A stretch of 64,000 bases of DNA from Millisia brevis NBRC 105863. Lineage in GTDB: Bacteria > Actinomycetota > Actinomycetes > Mycobacteriales > Mycobacteriaceae. The translations under genes were made by a program, and so were the position numbers. The DNA is taken from NCBI RefSeq assembly GCF_001552615.1, contig NZ_BCRN01000001.1:1-64000 (forward strand), given 5' to 3'. Below, piece after piece: positions 25,751-33,429 of the stretch. The notes under the pieces were generated by a model. It saw only the letters and a list, made by a program, of their open reading frames with translations, searched no databases and had not been told where the DNA came from. The stretch's first letter is position 1. Each line of letters opens with the position of its first letter.

Positions 25751-28143
25751 TGCCCGCCGGGTCGATCGAGGTCGCCGGTCGCGAGATCGCGGTCACCAAC
25801 GTCGACAAGGTGCTCTATCCGGCGACGGGTACCACCAAGGGCGAGGTGATCGACTACTACCGCCGGGTCGCGCCGGCGCTGATCCCGCATCTGGCCGGTA
25901 GGCCGGTCACCCGCAAGCGGTGGCCCAATGGTGTCGACGAGCAGTCGTTCTTCGAGAAGAACCTCGCCGGTTCGGCGCCCGATTGGCTCGACCGGCGTCG
26001 GATGCAGCATTCCGATCGCATCGTCGTCTACCCGGTCTTCTGGACGGCGGCCGACGCGGTCTGGCTCGGGCAGCAGGCCGCGCTGGAGGCGCACGTCCCG
26101 CAGTGGCGGTTTCCGGTGGCGGCGGACGGGGAGCCGACCGGCGGGATCGATCGGCCCGGCCGCGCGGACCGCATCGTCTTCGACCTCGACCCCGGCGACG
26201 ATGTCGACCTGACGCAGTGTGCGCAGATCGCCTGCCGTATTCGGGATATGGTCGCCGGCATCGGCATGACCGCCTATCCGCTGACCAGCGGCAGCAAGGG
26301 CATGCACCTCTACATCCCGCTCGCCGAGCCGCTGACCTCGACCGGCGCGTCGACGGTGGCTCGGCGGGTGGCGAACCTACTCGAGGAGCAGTACCCGGAG
26401 CGGTGCACCGCCTCGATGGCCAAGGATCGTCGGCCGGGCAGGGTGTTCATCGACTGGAGTCAGAACAACGCCAACAAGACGACGATCGCCCCCTACTCGA
26501 TGCGCGGGCGGCAGCATCCGACCGTCGCCGCGCCGCATACCTGGGACGAGGTGGAGGCCGGCGCGCTGCGGCAGCTGCGGTTCGACGAGGTGCTCGAGCG
26601 GCTCGACCGCGACGGGGATCTGCTGGCCCCCCTGGACGCCGATCTGGTCACCGAGCTCGACGTGGAGGCACCGCGACTCGACCGGTTGGGCCCCTACCGC
26701 GGGAAGCGGACGACCGCGCTGACCCCGGAACCGATCCCGGCCGCAAGTGCGCCGACCGATCCGAACCGGGAGCCGATCTTCGTCATCCAGGAACACCACG
26801 CCCGACGGCTGCACTACGACCTGCGGCTCGAACGTGACGGTGTGCTGGTGTCCTGGGCGGTGCCGAAGAATCTGCCGGCCGATCCGGGCCGCAATCATCT
26901 GGCGGTGCACACCGAGGATCATCCCCTCGAATACGCCGACTTCGCCGGGGATATCCCCCGCGGCGAGTACGGCGGTGGACATATGGAAATCTGGGATCGC
27001 GGCACCTATTCCACCGAGAAGTGGCGCGACAACGAGGTGATCGTCGACCTGCGCGGGTCGCGCATCTCCGGTCGCTATGCGTTGATCCGGACCGACGGTA
27101 AGCAGTGGTTGGCGCACCGCATGAAGGACGAACAGCCGCCCGAGTCGCCCGAACCGTCCCGGCCGCCCGAGCCGTCCCGACCGTCCGAGCCGTCCCGACC
27201 GTCCGAGCCGTCCCGACCGTCCGAGCCGTCCCGACCGGCCAATCTGCCGAATCCGTTGTCCCCCATGCTCGCCACCGCCGGCAGTGTCGAGGACGTGGCA
27301 CATCGCGGCGACGCCTGGGTCTTCGAGGGCAAGTGGGACGGCTACCGCGTCCTGGTCCACCTCGACCACGGTGCGATCGATGTGCGCACCCGCACCGGGC
27401 AGGACTACACCCAACGCTTCCCCGGATTTTCCCGGCTGGCGGCCGATCTCGCCGATCACGCCGCGATCATCGACGGCGAGGCGGTCGGCTTCGACGACGA
27501 CGGCGTCACCCGATTCGATCTGCTGCATCACGCGAGCCCGCAGGACGCCCGCCTGATCGCCTTCGACCTGCTCTTTCTCGACGGAATCTCGTTGCTGGAC
27601 AAGAAGTTCACCGACCGCCGACGGCTACTGGAGCTGTTGACCACCGACCTGGACAGCGTGACGGTCCTCCCGCCGCTGGACGGCCCGGTCGATGCCGCGG
27701 TCGAGCGCAGTCGGGATCTCGGCTGGGAAGGCATCGTCGCCAAGCGTGCCGACTCGATCTACCGTCCCGGCGTCCGCTCCCCCGATTGGATCAAGATCAA
27801 GAACTGGCGCAGCCTGCGCGCCACGGTCTGCGGATGGCGGCACGGCAAGGGCGCGCGCGGCGGAGGGATCGGTTCGCTGCTGCTCGGCCTGCCCACCGCG
27901 TCCGGCGGCTACCGCTACGTCGGCCGGGTCGGCACCGGCTTCACCGAACGTCAATTATCCGACCTGCGAACAGAACTCGAACCGCTCCGGATCGACACCT
28001 GCCCCTTCGAGGAGCCGCCGCCGGCCGCCGAGCACCGCGACTCGGTGTGGGTGACGCCGCGCCTGGAGTGCACGGTGCGCTACGCGGAGATGAGCGACTC
28101 GGGCATCCTCCGGCATCCGATCTGGGACGGCCCGGTCCGCTGA
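25750..28143 (+). CDS. ligD: Multifunctional non-homologous end-joining protein LigD (polymerase-phosphoesterase-ligase)
   Basis: A 797-residue fusion with the mycobacterial domain order. Residues about 1-290 are the primase-like polymerase (FFEKNLAGSAPDWL; metal Asp pair in FDLDPGDDVDL). Residues about 330-460 are the 3'-phosphoesterase, with HHARRLHYDLRL and the later HTEDHPLEYADFAG carrying the metal and catalytic histidines. After a repetitive Pro/Ser/Arg linker the ATP-dependent ligase begins, with FEGKWDGYRVLV (adenylated Lys near 535) and WEGIVAKR, and ends in an OB fold. It repairs double-strand breaks with Ku, which is not in this window. ATG at 25750 overlaps the previous stop. It is unusual in being the last gene of a phospholipid operon. 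Confidence 0.96.
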   Translation: MPAGSIEVAGREIAVTNVDKVLYPATGTTKGEVIDYYRRVAPALIPHLAGRPVTRKRWPNGVDEQSFFEKNLAGSAPDWLDRRRMQHSDRIVVYPVFWTAADAVWLGQQAALEAHVPQWRFPVAADGEPTGGIDRPGRADRIVFDLDPGDDVDLTQCAQIACRIRDMVAGIGMTAYPLTSGSKGMHLYIPLAEPLTSTGASTVARRVANLLEEQYPERCTASMAKDRRPGRVFIDWSQNNANKTTIAPYSMRGRQHPTVAAPHTWDEVEAGALRQLRFDEVLERLDRDGDLLAPLDADLVTELDVEAPRLDRLGPYRGKRTTALTPEPIPAASAPTDPNREPIFVIQEHHARRLHYDLRLERDGVLVSWAVPKNLPADPGRNHLAVHTEDHPLEYADFAGDIPRGEYGGGHMEIWDRGTYSTEKWRDNEVIVDLRGSRISGRYALIRTDGKQWLAHRMKDEQPPESPEPSRPPEPSRPSEPSRPSEPSRPSEPSRPANLPNPLSPMLATAGSVEDVAHRGDAWVFEGKWDGYRVLVHLDHGAIDVRTRTGQDYTQRFPGFSRLAADLADHAAIIDGEAVGFDDDGVTRFDLLHHASPQDARLIAFDLLFLDGISLLDKKFTDRRRLLELLTTDLDSVTVLPPLDGPVDAAVERSRDLGWEGIVAKRADSIYRPGVRSPDWIKIKNWRSLRATVCGWRHGKGARGGGIGSLLLGLPTASGGYRYVGRVGTGFTERQLSDLRTELEPLRIDTCPFEEPPPAAEHRDSVWVTPRLECTVRYAEMSDSGILRHPIWDGPVR
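27151..27240 (+). repeat. Five tandem 18-bp units coding the LigD linker
   Basis: Five in-frame 18-bp units (consensus GAGCCGTCCCGACCGTCC) encode repeats of Glu-Pro-Ser-Arg-Pro-Ser between the phosphoesterase and ligase domains of LigD. Units 2-4 are identical, which points to recent slippage or recombination and suggests that linker length varies between strains. The peptide would be an extended, basic, disordered tether. Confidence 0.9.
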
Positions 28144-28199
28144 CATCCGCCGGTTGTGTCGGTACCCGCCGGCCCCGGCACTCCCGGTCGGTTGCGGCG

Positions 28200-29006
28200 C
28201 TACCCGTCGGTTGGAGCGGGGACCTTCGCGGCAGCAGCCTCCGCCACAGGGACCTTCGCGGCAGCAGCCTCCGCCGCGGGGACCTCTACTGCGGAAACCT
28301 TCGCGGCAGGGACCTTCGCCGCGCCGGCCCTGGCGGCCGGTCGCTTGGCCGCCGCCTTCTTCTTCGGCGCCTCCGCGGCAATCTGCTTCTTCGATGCCGC
28401 CCAGGAACAGATCGGGCAGCCGGTAAGATCGTGGCGCTGCGCGGGGCAGTACTCGCGACCGAAGAAGATGATCTGCAGGTGGCGTCGATCCCAGGTCTCT
28501 TCGGGGAACACCGCTTTGAGGTCCTTCTCGGTCCGCTCCACATTCTGACCGGTCGACAGACCCCACCGCGCCGCGAGCCGATGGATATGGGTATCGACCG
28601 GGAAGGCGGGGATACCGTAGGCCCCGGCCAGGACGACGCCGGCGGTCTTGTGGCCCACCCCCGGAAGAGATTCGAGGAATTCGAAGGTCGGGATCAGCTC
28701 GCCGCCCACTTCGACGATGCGATTGGCGGCCAGCCAGATGTTGCGCGCCTTGGTCGGCGCCAAGCCGACCTCTCGGATGTACTCGAGAATGCGTTCGGGA
28801 CCGAGCTCGACCATCAACTCCGGGGTATCGGCCGCCGCGAAGAGGGCCGGTGTCACCTGGTTGACCTTCTTGTCGGTGGTCTGCGCCGACAACGCGACCG
28901 CCACCAACATGGTGTACGGGCTCGTGTGATCCAGCGGCACCGGCGGGTCGGGATAGAGATCGTCGAGGATCTCGCCGATGCGATCTGCTTTGTCCTGTCG
29001 TCGCAC
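28200..29006 (-). CDS. nth: Endonuclease III (Nth) with a Lys/Ala/Pro-rich C-terminal tail
   Basis: A 268-residue DNA glycosylase/AP lyase of the HhH-GPD family, removing oxidised pyrimidines. It shows LSAQTTDKKVNQVTP (catalytic Lys in the family follows from this region), the helix-hairpin-helix LPGVGHKTAGVV with its Lys and the catalytic Asp in PVDTHIHRL. The cluster-loop region is CPAQRHDLTGCPIC: three cysteines in a C-x9-C-x2-C pattern, not the usual four, so [4Fe-4S] binding is uncertain. The last ~60 residues are low complexity (APKKKAAAKRPAARAG, then AAKVPA-type repeats), histone H1-like, and may bind DNA. GTG at 29006 is chosen; an in-frame start at 29087 adds non-homologous residues. 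It converges with ligD. Confidence 0.9.
   Translation of the reverse strand: MRRQDKADRIGEILDDLYPDPPVPLDHTSPYTMLVAVALSAQTTDKKVNQVTPALFAAADTPELMVELGPERILEYIREVGLAPTKARNIWLAANRIVEVGGELIPTFEFLESLPGVGHKTAGVVLAGAYGIPAFPVDTHIHRLAARWGLSTGQNVERTEKDLKAVFPEETWDRRHLQIIFFGREYCPAQRHDLTGCPICSWAASKKQIAAEAPKKKAAAKRPAARAGAAKVPAAKVSAVEVPAAEAAAAKVPVAEAAAAKVPAPTDG
28219..28278. repeat. 30-bp tandem repeat in the nth 3' end
   Basis: Two nearly identical 30-bp copies (28219-28248 and 28249-28278) plus degenerate shorter copies up to about 28325 encode the AAKVPA/AEAAA tail of endonuclease III. The period is a multiple of three, so copy-number change would keep the reading frame. Confidence 0.8.
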
Positions 29007-29312
29007 GCTGCGACCGTACCCCCGCCCTCCGACAGGAAGGCACCAGGACCAGGACGAGGTCCGACACCGAACCGAGACCGCATCCACCCTCGACTACGGA
29101 TCGCGGATATCGAATCCATACCAATCGGACAAATCGGATCGTTACTCGCGCGTAGTATCTCGAAATCGCTTACAAACAAGCAGGATTCACAGAAGGTCCG
29201 GAGACACGGTATCCCCAACCCCCTTGCCGACAGATATACGTGATGGTAGACACACATATGTGGCGTTCGGCGCATCCACGTCGATCAGCCCGGAAAGGTT
29301 GGCGAAGCGGAG
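29007..29312. other. Intergenic region between nth and the GlsB-type gene
   Basis: About 306 bp without a supported gene. It contains the divergent 5' regions of nth (minus) and the GlsB-type membrane protein (plus). Base composition is lower in GC than the neighbours around 29130-29270. A 10-bp palindrome CACATATGTG lies at 29253-29262, 51 bp before the plus-strand start, and is a possible operator. I see no convincing sigma-factor promoter or RNA structure. Confidence 0.5.
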
Positions 29313-29585
29313 ATGGGGATTCTCGGCTACATCATCGTTGGTTTGGTCTGTGGAGCACTCGCCAAGGCGCTTCTGAAAGACAGGGCGGTCGGCGGATGGC
29401 TGGCCAGCCTGATCATCGGCATCGTCGGCGCGATCGTCGGTGGCTGGCTCGGAAGTGTGCTGTTCAACGTCACACTGGGCAGCTTCTTCGAGCTGCGGAC
29501 CTGGTTGCTGGCGCTTATCGGTTCGATCATCGTCCTGTTCGTGTACACGGCGATCACGGGACGCCGGTCCGGCTCACGGGTCTGA
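29313..29585 (+). CDS. GlsB/YeaQ/YmgE-family membrane stress protein
   Basis: A 90-residue, three-helix membrane protein of the transglycosylase-associated (GlsB/YeaQ/YmgE) family. It begins MGILGYIIVGLVCGALAKAL, has the Gly-rich second helix IIGIVGAIVGGWLG and ends in a basic RRSGSR tail. Family members are induced by general stress in several bacteria, but their mechanism is unknown; the old transglycosylase label is not supported by catalytic residues. ATG at 29313 follows GCGGAG closely. It is monocistronic, bounded by the hairpin at 29604-29644. Confidence 0.9.
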   Translation: MGILGYIIVGLVCGALAKALLKDRAVGGWLASLIIGIVGAIVGGWLGSVLFNVTLGSFFELRTWLLALIGSIIVLFVYTAITGRRSGSRV

Positions 29586-29603
29586 CCACTACGCACGACG
29601 CAC

Positions 29604-29644
29604 AGGCGCCGTTGGCGGCTCATCTCGAGCCGGCAACGGCGCCT
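29604..29644 (+). terminator. Intrinsic-type terminator of the GlsB-type gene
   Basis: A perfect 11-bp stem (AGGCGCCGTTG at 29604-29614 with its complement at 29634-29644), with extra pairing inside the loop, lies 19 bp after the stop and is followed by TTGTGTT. Confidence 0.8.
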
Positions 29645-29722
29645 TTGTGTTCGGTCCGGTACTGCTGTGTTCGCTCCGGTACGGCCCGATCGTCGATACG
29701 GATCATGCCCCACCGGGCACCC

Positions 29723-31792
29723 TCAGACTCCGATATTGCCCGCGGGATTCCACACCGCCGCGACCGCCGGGCGCGGCAGCGAGTTGCCGCCGTCCGGCCA
29801 GTTCGAGAAGGTGTTTTCGAAGGTGGCGTCGTCGTCCTCACCGGGATGCTGGACACACACGACGACGCGGTTGTCGACGATGACCGGACCGCAGGTCTCC
29901 GCGCCCACCGGCACGGTCAGGAACTGCTTGGTCTCACCGCGCCGATCGCCGTCGACCACCACGCTGAACAGCCCGTCGTTGGATCCCAACGCGTTTCCGT
30001 CGGTCGACACCCACAGATTGCCGTGCCCGTCGAAGGCGACGTTGTCGGGGCAGGAGATCGGGCTGACGGCGCTCTTGTCGAATCCACCGAAGTAGGTGTC
30101 CGCGGCCTCCGGATCACCACAGACCAGCAGTAGATTCCAGTCGAAGGATGTGCCCGCGTGGTCGTCGACGAGCTCGAGGACGTGGCCGTTCTTGTTCTCG
30201 ATCCGGGGGTTGGCCTCGTCCGGTCCGGCGTTGCCGTCGACACCGCGATTGGAGTTGTTGGTCAGCGCGACGTACAGGTAGCCGGAGGCCGGGTTGACTT
30301 CCGTGTCCTCGGGGCGGTCCATCTTCGTGGCCCCGACCCGGTCGGCGGCAAGCCGGGTGAACACGGCGATCTCCTGCGGGTTCATGCCATCCACGAAGGA
30401 CTCCGCCGCGGAACCCGGCCCGCTGCGCAGCAACGGAATCCAGGTACCCGAGCCGTCGAAGGCGCCGTCCTGCGGCAGTGTTCCGCTGCCGTCGATCTCG
30501 GACGCCGGCGAGTTGCCGGTCAACCGAGCGACGTACAGGGTTCCCTCGTCCAGGATGGCGATGTTCTCGGCCAGGGCCGCAGCATCCCCGCCGGACTGAA
30601 CCTTCTTGGTGGAGACAAACTTGTAGATGTAGTCGAACCGCTCGTCGTCGCCGCTGTAGGCCACGACCGTACCGTCGTCGGTGACGTGGATGTTGGCCGC
30701 CTCGTGCTTGAACCGACCCATCGCGGTGTGCTTGACCGGCACGGCGGCCGGATCGTTGGGGTCGAACTCGACGATGTAGCCGAATCGATTGGCCTCGTTG
30801 GGCTCGACCGCCAGGTCGAATCTCGGTTCGAAACGCTCCCACAACCGTTCGCTGGCGGCACCCTCGATTCCGTAGCGTGCCAGCCGCTCCGCGGCCACGG
30901 GATCGGTGACGGACTCGGCGTTGCCGAAGTACTGGTTGAAGTTTTCCTCGGCGGTCAGCACAGTCCCCCAAGGGGTCAGTCCGCCGGAGCAATTGTTCAG
31001 GGTGCCGAGCACCGTCGTTCCCGCCGGGTCGGCGCCGGTGCTGACAAATGCCGAACCGACGGCCGGGCCGGTAAGGGTCATCGGGGTGGTCGCGGTGATC
31101 CGCCGATTGCGTTGTCCCAATACCGGTTCCAGAGCTCCACTTCCGGCGGAGGTACGGACCTCGACGACGCTGAGTCCGTGCGCGGCCATCGAGGTGCGTA
31201 CCTGCTCCTCGGTCGGGTTCGCCGGATCGTAGTTCGGATACATCATCGGCTCGGTGGTGTACTCGTGGTTGGTCACCATCAGGAGCAGATCCGGTTCGCC
31301 GTCGATCGGCAGGAATCCCGCAAAGTCGCAGTTGTAGCCGAACTGCTGCTGCTGCGCGGCGGCGGTCTGGTTGAGCGGATCGAACTGCGGCGCGCCGGCG
31401 ATGATCGGATCACCCCACCTGATGACGACCTGCTGCTCGTAGCCTGCGGGTACGACCAGCGCGTCCTCGGTGTTCGGCTGCACCACGGTGAAATCTGTTC
31501 CGGCCGGAGCGGTTTCGGACGCCGTGGTCGATCCGGTCGAGGCGACTCCGCCGTCGTCCGAGCAGGCCACCAGCAGGCTGCCGCCGCCGATCACCACGGC
31601 GGTCGTCGCGCCACTGCGAAGGATCTGTCGACGGGACAGCGCCCGCGCGGCGACGTCCCGAAAGTATTCTCCGTCACTGGTATTCGGCACATCGTGACCG
31701 CATGCGTTTCCGCATCGATAGGTACAGGTGATCGACCGTCGCGAGGATCGGCCGTCGTGCTGAACGAACAGCGATAGCGGGCGTAGGGCCAC
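29723..31792 (-). CDS. PhoX-family alkaline phosphatase, Tat-exported
   Basis: A 689-residue member of the PhoX (DUF839) phosphatase family. After about 45 residues, SRRQILRSG and the hydrophobic stretch to GGSLLVACS give a Tat signal with a lipobox, so the enzyme should be exported folded and lipid-anchored. The mature domain has the family-typical NHEYTTEPMMYP, LNNCSGGLTPWGTVLTAEENFNQ (metal-site region), MGRFKHEAANIH and CVQHPGEDDD near the C-terminus. PhoX enzymes use Ca2+ and Fe3+ and release phosphate from many organic phosphates. No pho box was identified. It is transcribed alone, 183 bp from the MFS gene end. Confidence 0.92.
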   Translation of the reverse strand: MALRPLSLFVQHDGRSSRRSITCTYRCGNACGHDVPNTSDGEYFRDVAARALSRRQILRSGATTAVVIGGGSLLVACSDDGGVASTGSTTASETAPAGTDFTVVQPNTEDALVVPAGYEQQVVIRWGDPIIAGAPQFDPLNQTAAAQQQQFGYNCDFAGFLPIDGEPDLLLMVTNHEYTTEPMMYPNYDPANPTEEQVRTSMAAHGLSVVEVRTSAGSGALEPVLGQRNRRITATTPMTLTGPAVGSAFVSTGADPAGTTVLGTLNNCSGGLTPWGTVLTAEENFNQYFGNAESVTDPVAAERLARYGIEGAASERLWERFEPRFDLAVEPNEANRFGYIVEFDPNDPAAVPVKHTAMGRFKHEAANIHVTDDGTVVAYSGDDERFDYIYKFVSTKKVQSGGDAAALAENIAILDEGTLYVARLTGNSPASEIDGSGTLPQDGAFDGSGTWIPLLRSGPGSAAESFVDGMNPQEIAVFTRLAADRVGATKMDRPEDTEVNPASGYLYVALTNNSNRGVDGNAGPDEANPRIENKNGHVLELVDDHAGTSFDWNLLLVCGDPEAADTYFGGFDKSAVSPISCPDNVAFDGHGNLWVSTDGNALGSNDGLFSVVVDGDRRGETKQFLTVPVGAETCGPVIVDNRVVVCVQHPGEDDDATFENTFSNWPDGGNSLPRPAVAAVWNPAGNIGV

Positions 31793-31975
31793 GTCAACTC
31801 CTTGGAGAGAGCAGGGCTGTCTGGACGGTCCACTGCGGGATGGGCTGTCGCGCAGTGCCGAGACATTCGGACCTCGCCCCGAGGCTACGACTGCAGCTCG
31901 AGCGCAGCCTGACGGACGGGTGAACCATCGACCAACGATTGGCCGCCGGCGGATTGACCCAACACCAATCTGGAG

Positions 31976-33418
31976 TTATTCGGAGCCACGAATGGGGCCG
32001 GGTCGGCGATCGCCCTGCGACTGCTCCCTCTCGTCACCCGGACGCGCCGAATCATCGAGAGGATGCTCCAACTCGTCACGCGGCATGCGCCCTGCGACCA
32101 CGGCGATCACCATCACAACCACCGGGACCACCCCGGCGCCCACGAAGATCCACGACATCGGAATCACCGCCGACAACGGGCCGGCCAGCGCGATCGATAC
32201 CGGCATCAGACACAGCGAGACGAAGAAATCCAGGCTCGAGACCCGTCCCAGCATCTCGCGCGGAACCCGTCGCTGCAGCAACGTTCCCCAGATCACCGTC
32301 GATGCCGACGCGGTGAAGCCGACCACGAACAGCGCGGCCCACAGGATCGGGAACGACGTGGTGAATCCGACCAGCGCCAGCGGCAGGGAGCCCAGTCCCC
32401 AGCCGGCCATCATGACGGTCAGATAGCGGCGCGGCATCCGGGTGGCGGAGACCAGGAGCGCCCCGACCGCGCCGCCGAGTCCGAAGGCCGCCACCAGGAA
32501 GCCGTACATGCGCTCCCCGTCGGCGTAGTTCTCCCGGGCGACGAAGGGCAGCAGAACCTCGATCGGTCCCATGATTACCAGGATGAGGATCGACGCGAAG
32601 ATCAGCGTCCACAGCAGCCACGGGGTGGTCAGCATGAACACGAATCCGGCCCGCATCTCCCCGAACATCGACGGCTTGGCAGACCCCCCGGCGATTGCCT
32701 CGGCCGGCGGATCCGCCGGGGGCCGCAGGGTGGACAACACCGCCAACCCGGCGCCGAAGAGCACCGCGATGATCACCAGGCCGTAGGTGGGCTGCCACAG
32801 TCCGGCGATGATGCCGGCGATCGCCGGACCGATCGCCATCTGCAGGGTCGGGCGCAGCGTGCCCTCGATGCCGTTGGCGGCGAGCAACTGTTCGGGCGGC
32901 AACAGCCGCGGCAGCAGCGCGCTGTACGCCGGGTAGAAGAAGCCGCTGCCGGCGCCGAGCAGCGCGGCGGCCGCCACGAGATGCCACACGGCGAGGACCC
33001 CGGTGAAGCCGAGCACCGCGATCACCACCACCGTGACGACATTGACCGTCTCGACGCTGATCAGGACCGTCCGCTGCGGTATGCGATCGGCGATCACCCC
33101 TCCGGGCAGTGCCGTGACCACCAGGCCCAGGGCCAGCGCCGAGCCGACCAGCGAGACCGCGGTCGGGCTCGGCGACAGGGCGATCGTCTGCAGCACGATG
33201 GTCACCGCGAGCATGCCGTGGCCGAAGATCGACAGCGCAAGCGCGGTAATCAGGCGGCGATACTGCTTCTCGCGCAGCGGTTCGATGGTGCGCCACCGTC
33301 CACTCGGAGCGGGCACTGTCTCGGCCGTGCCCGGTTCCTCGGCGGGGTTGGTCTCGATGCTCACCGCGCAACGATCGTCGACGCGGTCCGCCGCTGTCCA
33401 GCGATTATCGTCGTCCAC
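31976..33418 (-). CDS. MFS transporter, multidrug/EntS-like
   Basis: A 480-residue major-facilitator protein with twelve predicted helices. The first cytoplasmic loop motif is ALPGGVIADRIPQRTVL (variant of the G-x-x-x-D-R-x-G-R-R family motif). The N-terminal 50 residues are soluble and acidic. Overall it resembles the EntS/tetracycline-type efflux group. GTG at 33418 is supported by GAGGAGG five bases upstream. It follows the ABC half-transporter gene by 11 bp, so the two drug-type exporters are co-expressed from a promoter before 35283. The cargo is not known. Confidence 0.9.
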   Translation of the reverse strand: MDDDNRWTAADRVDDRCAVSIETNPAEEPGTAETVPAPSGRWRTIEPLREKQYRRLITALALSIFGHGMLAVTIVLQTIALSPSPTAVSLVGSALALGLVVTALPGGVIADRIPQRTVLISVETVNVVTVVVIAVLGFTGVLAVWHLVAAAALLGAGSGFFYPAYSALLPRLLPPEQLLAANGIEGTLRPTLQMAIGPAIAGIIAGLWQPTYGLVIIAVLFGAGLAVLSTLRPPADPPAEAIAGGSAKPSMFGEMRAGFVFMLTTPWLLWTLIFASILILVIMGPIEVLLPFVARENYADGERMYGFLVAAFGLGGAVGALLVSATRMPRRYLTVMMAGWGLGSLPLALVGFTTSFPILWAALFVVGFTASASTVIWGTLLQRRVPREMLGRVSSLDFFVSLCLMPVSIALAGPLSAVIPMSWIFVGAGVVPVVVMVIAVVAGRMPRDELEHPLDDSARPGDEREQSQGDRRPGPIRGSE

Positions 33419-33429
33419 GACGCCTCCTC

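Noticed and set aside
27151-27240. Tandem repeats as a CRISPR array
   Set aside because: Units are contiguous 18-mers without spacers and lie in frame inside ligD.
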